Of a stretch of 64,000 nucleotides of DNA, positions 27,810-36,055 are shown piece after piece; the first letter of the stretch is position 1; each line of letters starts with the position of its first letter. This DNA comes from Neptuniibacter sp. 1_MG-2023 (GTDB lineage: Bacteria; Pseudomonadota; Gammaproteobacteria; Pseudomonadales; Balneatricaceae). The translations under genes and the position numbers were made by a program. Below the pieces are notes generated by a model, which was given only the letters and a program-made list of their open reading frames with translations, was not told where the DNA came from and did not search any database. Where the stretch lies: contig NZ_JAUOQR010000001.1 of assembly GCF_030547185.1 (NCBI RefSeq), positions 496,001 through 560,000 of the forward strand, written 5' to 3'.

Positions 27810-29204
27810 ATGTCATCAGTCGAACCTCAGCCGGTATCTTGGCTTCAGTCCGCAAAAATTTATCTACACCCCCGGGCCATCACACTTCTTTTTTTAGGCT
27901 TTTCATCTGGGCTACCCTTATTATTGGTCTTCGGCACACTATCATTTTGGTTAAGAGAAGCGGGTGTTGAACGCAGTGTAATAACTTACTTCTCATGGGT
28001 TGGGCTTGCATACGGTATCAAATGGCTCTGGGCTCCTTTAGTAGACTGCCTGCCAATCCCACTTCTTTCACGCTTACTCGGCCGCCGCCGCAGCTGGCTA
28101 TTTTTGGCTCAAAGCATGTTACTTGCGGGGCTTGCAGGCTTAGCCTTTTCTAATCCTCTAGAGCATCTAGAATTTATGGCATTTATGGCCGTATTAGTTG
28201 CTTTTAGCTCAGCAACTCAAGATATTGTTATCGATGCTTACCGTATAGAGTCAGCAGAGGAGCGCCTTCAAGCGGCGATGGCGGCAACTTATATGGCAGG
28301 CTACAGAATCGCCATGATTGTCGCGGGCGCAGGAGCCCTCGCCATTGCAGCATGGGTTTCGCCTACACCGGACAGCTATGACCAAGACTCATGGCGGATT
28401 GCGTATCTAGCTATGGCCTCTTTGATGCTAATTGGTATTGCAACAACCTTATCGGTATCTGAGCCTCAAGCGATCTCTATTGACGACGAGACCCTTGAAC
28501 AGAGAAATAAAGTTATTCAATATAGTGAAAAATATGCCCACCTACCGAATATCCTTTCGCGGTTTATCAGCTGGGCTTATGTCGCCGTGGCCTGCCCTTT
28601 TATCGACTTTATAAAACGTTACGGAAAACAAGCGATTATCATTTTGGCCCTTATTGGCACCTACCGTATATCTGATGTCATTCTTGGCATTATGGCCAAT
28701 GTATTTTATGTTGATATGGGATTTACTAAGGGAGAAATAGCACAGATTATAAAAATCTATGGCGTCGTTATGACCATAGTTGGAGCTGGCCTAGGCGGAA
28801 TACTCGTGAGCCGTTTTGGTGTAATGAAAATCCTATTTTCAGGAGCTTTGATGGTCTCTTTGACTAACCTTCTATTTGCTTGGCTAGCCACTTTAGGCCA
28901 TAACACAACCGCTTTAACCCTCGTTATATCTTTGGACAACCTCAGCGGAGGTATAGCAACCGCCGCGTTTATTGCTTACCTCTCCAGCTTAACCAATATC
29001 CAATACTCTGCGACACAATATGCGCTTTTTAGTTCGGTCATGTTGTTGTTCCCTAAATTTTTAGGGGGATTTTCCGGTGGATTCGTTGATGCCTATGATT
29101 ATGAATGGTTTTTTATATCTGTTGCTCTTATTGGGCTACCCGTACTTTTACTGATTGTCTTAGCCGCCAAAACTATAAAGCCCACAAATGCAAATGATAA
29201 TTAA
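27810..29204 (+). CDS. ampG: AmpG-family muropeptide permease
   Basis: A 464-residue major facilitator with 12 or more membrane segments. The start LFLGFSSGLPLLLVFGTLSFWLREAG, then YGIKWLWAPLVD and FSSATQDIVIDAYRIE, are AmpG signatures. AmpG brings anhydro-muropeptides into the cytoplasm for peptidoglycan recycling. It is monocistronic between the porin terminator and a small gene. Confidence 0.93.
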   Translation: MSSVEPQPVSWLQSAKIYLHPRAITLLFLGFSSGLPLLLVFGTLSFWLREAGVERSVITYFSWVGLAYGIKWLWAPLVDCLPIPLLSRLLGRRRSWLFLAQSMLLAGLAGLAFSNPLEHLEFMAFMAVLVAFSSATQDIVIDAYRIESAEERLQAAMAATYMAGYRIAMIVAGAGALAIAAWVSPTPDSYDQDSWRIAYLAMASLMLIGIATTLSVSEPQAISIDDETLEQRNKVIQYSEKYAHLPNILSRFISWAYVAVACPFIDFIKRYGKQAIIILALIGTYRISDVILGIMANVFYVDMGFTKGEIAQIIKIYGVVMTIVGAGLGGILVSRFGVMKILFSGALMVSLTNLLFAWLATLGHNTTALTLVISLDNLSGGIATAAFIAYLSSLTNIQYSATQYALFSSVMLLFPKFLGGFSGGFVDAYDYEWFFISVALIGLPVLLLIVLAAKTIKPTNANDN

Positions 29205-29277
29205 TATCATTTACATTTAGAAAATACTGTACTATGCTCAACGCTCTACTTCAGTTCACTTAAACAAGGAGAAGAGC

Positions 29278-29499
29278 ATGACCTACGTAATTGATGCTTG
29301 GTTTGAAAGAAGTAACCCTTACCTAAGGGTGATTCATCGCTCTACCGGTATTCCTATCGTGCATTGGCAGGGTAGCTCACTAATGAGAAAGCTAGAGAAC
29401 GGTAGTATCTGTGTTGAAGACTTTGCCGAAAGCCCCTCTCAAGAATTAGTAAAGGAGCTTTTTTTATTGGATTGTCTTGAGCAAAAGGGAGAGGTGTAA
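29278..29499 (+). CDS. Small hypothetical protein
   Basis: A 73-residue soluble protein beginning MTYVIDAWFERSNPYLRVI, with acidic and helical character towards the end. AAGGAGAAGAGC just before the ATG is a strong ribosome site, which supports it as a real gene. No family recognised. Confidence 0.65.
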   Translation: MTYVIDAWFERSNPYLRVIHRSTGIPIVHWQGSSLMRKLENGSICVEDFAESPSQELVKELFLLDCLEQKGEV

Positions 29500-29520
29500 A
29501 GCACCTCCCTACTCATCCCT

Positions 29521-30003
29521 TTAGTCTCGGAAATTATTAAACTGCAAAGGAAGCTCTAAATCGGCTTCACGCAAAAATGCCATGACGGTTTGCAGGTCAT
29601 CTCGTTTTTTTCCTGTTACCCGGACTTGGTCACCCTGAATTTGAGACTGAACCTTGAGCTTTGCATCTTTAATCATTTTGACAATTTTTTTAGCAAAAGG
29701 CTGATCTAAGCCTTGCTTGAGCACAACCTCTTGGCGAGCTCTCATATTGGCTTTTTCTGGGTCTTTAACCTCTAAGCAACGAATGTCAATTTTACGGCCA
29801 ACCATCTTTGTACGTAGGACATCTAATAATTGCTGTAATTGAAATTCTACTTCTGCATACATAATGACTGAGCTATCGTTTTGCTCAAAGCGAGCGTCGA
29901 CCCCCTTAAAATCATAACGCATCTGGATTTCACGATTAGACTGATCAACAGCATTGGAAACTTCGTGCATATCCAATTCAGAAACGATATCAAACGATGG
30001 CAT
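29521..30003 (-). CDS. yajQ: YajQ-family nucleotide-binding protein
   Basis: A 160-residue YajQ protein: MPSFDIVSELDMHEVSNAVDQ at the start, YDFKGVDARFE, KIVKMIKDAKLKVQSQIQGDQVRVTGKKRDDLQ, and the conserved end LPLQFNNFRD. YajQ proteins have two RRM-like ferredoxin folds. Some bind cyclic di-GMP and act with transcription factors, others bind RNA. Convergent with the small gene at 29278. Confidence 0.96.
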   Translation of the reverse strand: MPSFDIVSELDMHEVSNAVDQSNREIQMRYDFKGVDARFEQNDSSVIMYAEVEFQLQQLLDVLRTKMVGRKIDIRCLEVKDPEKANMRARQEVVLKQGLDQPFAKKIVKMIKDAKLKVQSQIQGDQVRVTGKKRDDLQTVMAFLREADLELPLQFNNFRD

Positions 30004-30153
30004 CTATTAACTCCTCAATTTTTTTCAAATTCTAGCTGACCTGTATTAGCTTTTCACGTCAGAGTAATCATAAAATCTGCAAACAGCGTTAGAATAGACA
30101 ATAATGATATGGAATTTTGCTCTAATTCCACAGCCCACTTTGATGGAGATATA

Positions 30154-31044
30154 ATGAAACAACCATGGCATATCCTAGGTGCAGGAGCTATTGGGTCATT
30201 ATGGGCCTGTCATCTTACCGATCTAGGCTTCCCTGTTAGCTTGATTCTGCGCAATCAAACTAAAGTTAATCTGTTTCAGCAACAAAATTCAATTGTACTC
30301 GCAGGTCAGCATTATCCAATGACTGCGGAGCTTGCTAGTGCTCCTGAAACGATTAAGCAGCTTCTCATTACGACTAAATCAGTCGATACAGAAAATGCCT
30401 TTAAGAGCATTAAAAGCCGTTTAGACCCTCACGCTAAAATCATCGTTTTACAAAATGGCATGGGCAGCCAACAGTGGATTCAGTCACAATGTCCTCATGC
30501 AGATGTTGTTTGGGCCTCAACAACCGATGGCGCTTGGCTCAAAACCCCCTTTAATGTACAGCATGCCGGTAGAGGAGTAACACAGATAGGCGCTCCCAAC
30601 CAAACATATACCTGGGTCGATGACCTAATAAAGGGCGGTTTCCTCAATGTAGTGCAAGATAAGAATATTGCATTAACCTTATGGAGAAAACTCGCCATCA
30701 ATTGCGCGATTAATCCTCTGACCGCTATCTTTGATTGTAAGAATGGTGAATTAATTAATAACCCTGACTACCTTTCAACCATGGCGGCGATCTGTCGAGA
30801 AGTGGAACTCGTTGCACACGCATTTGATATTGATCTTTTTGATGGCCCACTCATTGAGCAAGCTTGTCATGTGGCGGGAATTACTGCTGAAAATTACTCG
30901 TCGATGCTACAAGACGTGCGCCAAGGCCGTCAGACAGAAATTGATAGCATAACGGGCTATCTTTGTCGTCAGGCCAAAGCGCGAAGTATCCCTGTCCCCA
31001 TCAATTTGGCATACCTTAAAAAGGTCCAGAAAGTTCACCGATAG
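30154..31044 (+). CDS. panE: 2-dehydropantoate 2-reductase
   Basis: Ketopantoate reductase makes pantoate for coenzyme A with NADPH. It has an N-terminal Rossmann loop GAGAIGS (8-14), the family blocks LLITTKSVDT and VLQNGMGS, and the C-terminal helical domain with LWRKLAINCAINPLTA (catalytic Lys) and YSSMLQDVRQGRQTEIDSI. I took the ATG at 30154 because GGAG sits 6 bases before it and the Rossmann strand follows directly; an earlier in-frame ATG at 30109 lacks a ribosome site. Confidence 0.93.
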   Translation: MKQPWHILGAGAIGSLWACHLTDLGFPVSLILRNQTKVNLFQQQNSIVLAGQHYPMTAELASAPETIKQLLITTKSVDTENAFKSIKSRLDPHAKIIVLQNGMGSQQWIQSQCPHADVVWASTTDGAWLKTPFNVQHAGRGVTQIGAPNQTYTWVDDLIKGGFLNVVQDKNIALTLWRKLAINCAINPLTAIFDCKNGELINNPDYLSTMAAICREVELVAHAFDIDLFDGPLIEQACHVAGITAENYSSMLQDVRQGRQTEIDSITGYLCRQAKARSIPVPINLAYLKKVQKVHR

Positions 31045-31189
31045 TAAAATTTCACCTCAAAAAGATAAAGTAGCTCAATCGCGGACAACCTTGTAACAAT
31101 GAACCTAAGCATCGCTTTCTTGTTATGATGATGGAACCCTTTACCCTAAAAATACTCCAATTAAAGTATTCACTAATATAAGGTCCTTC

Positions 31190-31765
31190 ATGTCTAATAG
31201 ATTGACACGTATCTATACGCGTACAGGTGATCAAGGAACTACTGCGCTAGCCAATGGCAAACGCATTAGTAAAACAGCCCAACGCGTTGAAGTATTAGGT
31301 ACGGTAGATGAGCTCAATAGCTGTATAGGGCTGATTATTTCAGGCCTAGACTCAGACGATCCTTTACACTCTACTCTAACATTGATTCAACACCAGTTAT
31401 TTGATTTAGGCGGTGAGATCGCCGTGGCTGATCAAAGCTATACAGTTATTGATCAAACAGAGATAGAATACTTAGAGCATCAGATAGATAAACTTAACGC
31501 TGAACTTCCTCCCCTTAAAGAATTTATTCTTCCGGGTGGTTCGGTTTCAGCTTGTTATACCCATTTAGCCCGTAGTATCTGCCGGCGGGCTGAAAGACAA
31601 ATTACAGCACTATTATTGGATGACGAAGAACAGGTTAATTCAGATGCAGTAGCTTACCTAAACCGTTTATCCGATCTACTTTTTGTGGCAAGTAGAACAA
31701 TTGTGCTGAGGCAGGGCGGCAAAGAAATCCTCTGGCAACCCAGAGATCAACGTAACCGCCTTTAA
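31190..31765 (+). CDS. Cob(I)yrinic acid a,c-diamide adenosyltransferase, PduO type
   Basis: A 191-residue ATP:corrinoid adenosyltransferase. The signature RIYTRTGDQGTTALANG (5-21) binds ATP. VEVLGTVDELNSCIG, LARSICRRAERQ and LNRLSDLLFVASR complete the family. It makes adenosylcobalamin, the last activation step before or after salvage by cobU/cobT, which lie 3.5 kb away on the other strand. The small Cys-rich gene follows by 12 bases and is probably co-transcribed. Confidence 0.93.
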   Translation: MSNRLTRIYTRTGDQGTTALANGKRISKTAQRVEVLGTVDELNSCIGLIISGLDSDDPLHSTLTLIQHQLFDLGGEIAVADQSYTVIDQTEIEYLEHQIDKLNAELPPLKEFILPGGSVSACYTHLARSICRRAERQITALLLDDEEQVNSDAVAYLNRLSDLLFVASRTIVLRQGGKEILWQPRDQRNRL

Positions 31766-31777
31766 AAGGAGTACTTT

Positions 31778-32068
31778 ATGAAAGCAATATATGGTTTTGG
31801 TCTACTATTTTTAGCCTCATTTACTTGGGCTGATTGCTCCACCGAGCAAACCTTGTGTGAAACACAATGTGCCGTTGTCCATTTCACAGATGAGGCCGCT
31901 GAACTAGGCTGTAAATCCAAATGTGTCGCCAAACGCGCGCTCTGCTCAACGGAATCTGGTGCAAAAACAGCCGTTGACGCTGGAGGCGAGGTAATCGATT
32001 CAGGTGTTGAGGTGAGTAAAGATGCTTGGCAAGATACTAAATCTTTCGTTAAAGGTTTAACTGAATAG
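31778..32068 (+). CDS. Small secreted cysteine-rich protein
   Basis: A 96-residue protein with a signal peptide (MKAIYGFGLLFLASFTWA, cut before DCST) and six cysteines in the mature part (DC, LCETQC, GCKSKC, LC), spaced so that three disulfides are possible. The last 40 residues are acidic and Cys-free (VDAGGEVIDSGVEVSKDAW). AAAAGGAG precedes the ATG. Function unknown; a periplasmic role is inferred from the signal. Confidence 0.75.
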   Translation: MKAIYGFGLLFLASFTWADCSTEQTLCETQCAVVHFTDEAAELGCKSKCVAKRALCSTESGAKTAVDAGGEVIDSGVEVSKDAWQDTKSFVKGLTE

Positions 32069-32096
32069 TTACCTGAGTAAGATTCAATTCAGCCCC

Positions 32097-33638
32097 CTAA
32101 CGCTTAGCTTTACTATCAGCGTACATTAACGCTAAGCGTGTTTGGGTGGCGAAGCGATTGAAAATATTAAAATCATTGTCCGATACTGGGCCGTTACCTT
32201 TCAAACGATCGGCGTACAACATACCAATTACCCGCTTACCCATAACTAATGGGATCAGCACAAATCCTTGGCATTCAGTTTGGGAGACAAAGTCTTGAGG
32301 TAAACGGTCGCTCCAGCCCTCGTCCTCAAGATCATTCACTAAAAGTGTAACCTGCTTTTCCATCACTCTAAAAAATAGATCACCACCTTTACTAGAGCGA
32401 TCACGCTCAAAATAACGCTGCAAGGCTTCTATTTTTTTACCTTCAATCATCTTAACAGCAAGATGGTCTTTCTTTTTATTAAGCAGACAAAGTAAGCTTC
32501 GATCAAAACCACTACACTGATGAATCGCCTCTACAACCAATTTAAATATATCGTGTATAGTTCCTTCAGAACCGATTAATTCAGTCAGCTGATTTAGATA
32601 CGCTAACTGCCCCTGACTACATACAACCGGTGTATCAGTGCTTTGTACATTATCACTGAGTTCAGATTCATCTTGCTCAGCTTCATCATGGGCTAAAAAA
32701 GCTAATTTACGCACCATCTCATCTTTAACAGCATTACCTGACTCAACATATTCCGGAATCAATAACTGCGCTTTGAGACCATAAGTGCGACTCACCTTAG
32801 AAACCTGACGAAAACATTGTATGGCGACCTCTCCTACATCATCAAAAGAGATGCCTGAAACATCTGATATTGCATCGATCAATTGATCATACGGCTGCTC
32901 ATTACGTAAATCTTTACCATATATCTGATGCACTAAACCATTACAAAGGAAGGGCAGACTAGTTAGTAAATTACTATGCTCATCAAGTTGGTTCATACTC
33001 ACGTCAGACATAGTATGTAATACCTGCTTAGGATAACCCCAGCCAGCAGCCATTTCTCGGCCTAATGCGTTAAAACTAATACCTAACACTTCGGTCTGGA
33101 TAAGTGGCCAGCTTTTATTACTGGTTTTTTTCAAGCTAAGCAGTTTTCGATATTCATCTGGTAAAGTACAAGCAACAACGATCTCACCCAAACCAAATAA
33201 TAATGCCGCAAGATAAGCTTCTTCAGGATCTATACTTTTTTTACTTTTCAGGGCCAGCTCTTTCGCCATATTTGCGCTAAGAAACTGCCTCATCATCATC
33301 CCAGGCACATCAAGATCTGGATGTTCATCATGAAAGCTCTCTATCAGCTTAAGCGTTAAACTGATGCTCTTAATCTGGTTGAACCCCATCAGCACAACGG
33401 CACGGGATATAACACTTACATTCCCTTGTCCCCGTTTATATGCCGATGAATTAGCAAGTTTCAATAAACGAGCAGACAAGCCCGTATCTTTCATGATTGC
33501 CATAGCCAGCGCCATAGCATCGCCCTCATCCGAGGAACTAATTTGTTGAATACGATTAATCGTTGCGCTAAACACAGGGAGGTCGCCTAAGCGATCAAGG
33601 CTATGATGAATATTCTTAAGCGTTTCTGTGTACTTCAT
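32097..33638 (-). CDS. HDOD-domain and GAF-domain signalling protein
   Basis: About 513 residues. An HDOD domain (about 15-215) begins LPVFSATINRIQQISSSDEG and contains TGLSARLLKLANSSAY and ILGFNALGREMAAGWGYP-like blocks. A linker follows, then a GAF domain (about 355-505: FDRSLLCLLNKKKDHLAVKM, GFVLIPLVMGKRVIGMLYADR). HDOD proteins lack the HD catalytic residues and act as signalling scaffolds, often around cyclic di-GMP or chemotaxis. I chose the ATG at 33638 with GGGAAA in front; an upstream in-frame GTG (33695) without a ribosome site would add 19 residues. Confidence 0.87.
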   Translation of the reverse strand: MKYTETLKNIHHSLDRLGDLPVFSATINRIQQISSSDEGDAMALAMAIMKDTGLSARLLKLANSSAYKRGQGNVSVISRAVVLMGFNQIKSISLTLKLIESFHDEHPDLDVPGMMMRQFLSANMAKELALKSKKSIDPEEAYLAALLFGLGEIVVACTLPDEYRKLLSLKKTSNKSWPLIQTEVLGISFNALGREMAAGWGYPKQVLHTMSDVSMNQLDEHSNLLTSLPFLCNGLVHQIYGKDLRNEQPYDQLIDAISDVSGISFDDVGEVAIQCFRQVSKVSRTYGLKAQLLIPEYVESGNAVKDEMVRKLAFLAHDEAEQDESELSDNVQSTDTPVVCSQGQLAYLNQLTELIGSEGTIHDIFKLVVEAIHQCSGFDRSLLCLLNKKKDHLAVKMIEGKKIEALQRYFERDRSSKGGDLFFRVMEKQVTLLVNDLEDEGWSDRLPQDFVSQTECQGFVLIPLVMGKRVIGMLYADRLKGNGPVSDNDFNIFNRFATQTRLALMYADSKAKR

Positions 33639-33711
33639 AATTTCCCGTTTTAAGCCAATGTCCTTAATAGAGTAAGGCTTACTATGTGTTAGCACTTAAC
33701 TCATGGAAAGA

Positions 33712-34320
33712 CTAAATAGGAGACTTCACATTACTGCTAATTAATTGTGGCCAACTGTGTTTCAAGTCGGTATCAAACCTTAACTGAGTAAAGTAAGCAT
33801 AGTCTACTTTTATTCTTCCCCAATACTGGGGCTTAATATCAAGTAAATCAGCTACCATTGCTCTAATTACTCCACCGTGGGTAACGATAAGTATTCGCTT
33901 CTCATCTCTCGCTAAAAGCTGTGTCTTCGCAGCCCGAACTCGGCTGGAGAAATCAGCAACAAGCTCACCTAACGGGGGCGGATTAGCTTCGGGATCTAAC
34001 CAAAAATTATCAGCCAAATGAGGCTGCTGAGCATAAACAGCTTCAAATCGCTGCCCATCCCACTCGCCAAAATTGTACTCTTGTAGCTGATCAAGTATCA
34101 AAAGGTTAAGACCAAGTCGCAGGGAAACTGTTTCTGCTATATGACGGCAACGTTGAAGCGGTGAGCTCACCACCAAATCCCACCCAGGATCATGCTCGAC
34201 AGCACTTAAACTATCACGCACACCCTGTTCTGAAAGTTCAGAATCAGTATGTCCTAAATACACACCCTTCAATTCAGGTTCGCCATGTCGCAATAGATCA
34301 AACTGCGTGGATTTCAGCAA
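33712..34320 (-). CDS. cobC: Alpha-ribazole phosphatase, histidine phosphatase family
   Basis: A phosphoglycerate-mutase-type phosphatase. The catalytic LLRHGEP lies near the start, the second block is VVSSPLQRCRHIAETV, EYNFGEWDG follows, and the second catalytic His is in IVTHGGVIRAM. Placed directly after cobU and cobT, it should dephosphorylate alpha-ribazole phosphate in nucleotide-loop assembly of cobalamin. I favour the TTG at 34320, with GGAG 9 bases upstream. Longer in-frame ATG starts at 34359 and 34380 lack a ribosome site and would overlap cobT. Confidence 0.85.
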   Translation of the reverse strand: MLKSTQFDLLRHGEPELKGVYLGHTDSELSEQGVRDSLSAVEHDPGWDLVVSSPLQRCRHIAETVSLRLGLNLLILDQLQEYNFGEWDGQRFEAVYAQQPHLADNFWLDPEANPPPLGELVADFSSRVRAAKTQLLARDEKRILIVTHGGVIRAMVADLLDIKPQYWGRIKVDYAYFTQLRFDTDLKHSWPQLISSNVKSPI

Positions 34321-34339
34321 AACAATTTTCTCCGCCAAC

Positions 34340-35386
34340 TTATTGGCTGACACCCGCATCAGCAAACGTGGCCATATCACGATGCAGCGCGCATGCGGTT
34401 CTCATGATATTAACGGCGACGGCCGCACCACTGCCCTCCCCTAAACGCATACCTAAATCAAGCAGAGGCTGAATATCTAAAGAGTCTAAAATACCTTGAT
34501 GGAACGCTTCTGGCGAACAATGGCCAAACACCATCCAATCTTTACTATTCGGGTTAATCTGAATCGCAATATAAGCCGCAACCGTACTAATAAAGCCATC
34601 CACCACTATAGTGATACCTAGATTAGCCGCCTTTAAATATGCTCCAACCATCGCTGCGATTTCAAACCCTCCTAGGCATTTTAGGATATCCATTGGTGAG
34701 GATAAGTGCGCTCGATGTAAAGCCAATGCTTGATCAATCACTTTGGCTTTATGCTGAACCCCTTGCGAACTTATACCTGTCCCTGAGCCTGCAACATCGG
34801 CTCCACTCAAATCAAGAAAAGCAGCCATAAGCGCTGAAGCCGATGTGGTATTAGCAATCCCCATCTCGCCCGCAACAAATAACTCAACCCCTCGGCGCCC
34901 TGCTCTAATTACCGCGTCCGCTCCAACATTAAGAGCGGCTTCTAATTGAGGCACACTCATCGCCGCTGTCTCAGTAAAGTCAGAGGAGCTAGCGGCTATA
35001 ACTTTACTAACCACATCAGGGTGTTCAACAGGTGTAACTGTACCAAGATTAATAACCTCAAAATCAGCGTTTAACTGTTGGGCTAAAACAGAAATTGCAG
35101 CCCCTCCTGATGCAAAATTAAGAATCATTTGGGTCGTAACTTCTTGAGGAAACGCGGACACTTTCTGTTTCGCTACACCATGATCCGCTGCAAAAATAGA
35201 GATAGCTACACGATCACATGAGGGATATTCAACCGCTTGCAATCCTGCTAAACGAACCGCTATATCCTCCAATAAACCTAACGAACCTGGTGGCTTAGTT
35301 AATTGTGACTGCCGTTCAGTTGCTAGCGCCCTATAATGAAGATCAACAGGCTGAACACTAATCGCTAACCAATCTTTTAAATTCAC
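34340..35386 (-). CDS. cobT: Nicotinate-nucleotide:dimethylbenzimidazole phosphoribosyltransferase
   Basis: CobT makes alpha-ribazole phosphate from dimethylbenzimidazole and NaMN. Its 348 residues match the family. Typical blocks are LTKPPGSLGLLEDIAVRLAG near the N-terminus, FAADHGVAKQKVSAFPQEVT, FASGGAAISVLAQ, GEMGIANTTSASALMA and the C-terminal LGMRLGEGSGAAVAVNIM. The catalytic Glu is expected in the last of these. It overlaps the end of cobU by 4 bases. Confidence 0.97.
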   Translation of the reverse strand: MNLKDWLAISVQPVDLHYRALATERQSQLTKPPGSLGLLEDIAVRLAGLQAVEYPSCDRVAISIFAADHGVAKQKVSAFPQEVTTQMILNFASGGAAISVLAQQLNADFEVINLGTVTPVEHPDVVSKVIAASSSDFTETAAMSVPQLEAALNVGADAVIRAGRRGVELFVAGEMGIANTTSASALMAAFLDLSGADVAGSGTGISSQGVQHKAKVIDQALALHRAHLSSPMDILKCLGGFEIAAMVGAYLKAANLGITIVVDGFISTVAAYIAIQINPNSKDWMVFGHCSPEAFHQGILDSLDIQPLLDLGMRLGEGSGAAVAVNIMRTACALHRDMATFADAGVSQ

Positions 35387-35922
35387 AAACCCACCTGTTT
35401 TTCTGTTTTAACATCTAAAGGAATACCTGCAACACTCAAGGTAACGCGCTCCGCAATTTTGGCCAGTTCTTGATGTAAACGTCCAGTATTATCTTGGAAT
35501 TGACGGCTTAGCTCACCCATAGGCACTATCCCCCATCCCACCTCATTGGAAACTAAGATCAAATCACCTTTAAAAGCCGTAACCGCCGCTATCATATCTT
35601 GCATTCCTTGCTGCATGACTGATAAATCTTTTAGCAATAAATTGGTAAGCCAAAGCGTAAGACAATCAACCAAAACAGTCTCACCGGAGCCGCTTAATTC
35701 AGAAAGCGCTTGGGGTAGGTCAATAGGTACTTCTTTAACCGTCCATTCCGCAGGACGATCTGAGCGGTGAAGCGCGATTCGCTGTTCCATTTCCGCATCA
35801 CCCGCATCGGCTGTAGCAATGTAAATAACAGGTTTATTAATCGCTATAGCTCGCTCTTGTGCCAAACGACTCTTACCAGAACGAGCTCCCCCTAAAATCA
35901 ATTGCCGCACACAACCTCCCAA
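35383..35922 (-). CDS. cobU: Adenosylcobinamide kinase / phosphate guanylyltransferase
   Basis: CobU phosphorylates adenosylcobinamide and then attaches GMP. Its 179 residues carry the P-loop GGARSGKSRLAQ (10-21), YIATADAGDAEMEQRI with the guanylylated-His region LHRSDRPAEW, and LVSNEVGWGIVPMGELSRQFQDN-type blocks in the C-terminal half (written here in parts: VSNEVGWGIVP, RQFQDNTGRLHQ). It is the first gene of cobU-cobT-cobC. I see no cobalamin riboswitch: the 133-base gap upstream is too short and lacks B12-box-like sequence. Confidence 0.96.
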   Translation of the reverse strand: MGGCVRQLILGGARSGKSRLAQERAIAINKPVIYIATADAGDAEMEQRIALHRSDRPAEWTVKEVPIDLPQALSELSGSGETVLVDCLTLWLTNLLLKDLSVMQQGMQDMIAAVTAFKGDLILVSNEVGWGIVPMGELSRQFQDNTGRLHQELAKIAERVTLSVAGIPLDVKTEKQVGL

Positions 35923-35980
35923 CAGACTATATTAACTATACTAAACCGCTACTCTAACCTGTTTATAGGATAGATATTTA

Positions 35981-36010
35981 TTAACATGTATAAATAATAC
36001 ATAATATAAA
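35981..36010 (+). promoter_or_regulatory. nnrS promoter with NsrR-type operator
   Basis: The imperfect 11-1-11 inverted repeat AACATGTATAA-A-TAATACATAAT (35983-36005) matches the NsrR pattern, two half-sites of the AAGATGYATTT kind. It lies between a -35-like TTAACA (35981-35986) and a -10-like TATAAA (36005-36010), 18 bases apart, where a repressor would block RNA polymerase. A second small repeat CTAGT-N5-ACTAG follows at 36019-36033. Confidence 0.6.
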
Positions 36011-36055
36011 AATAGATCCCTAGTATAACACTAGAGTCCTTCAGCGGAGATTCCG

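Noticed and set aside
29490-29515. GAGGTG/CACCTC inverted repeat after the small gene at 29278
   Set aside because: It includes the stop codon region and lacks a T run, so I do not call it a terminator.
35923-36055. Possible cobalamin riboswitch upstream of cobU
   Set aside because: The gap is only 133 bases, has no B12-box-like conserved core, and is better explained by the nnrS promoter.
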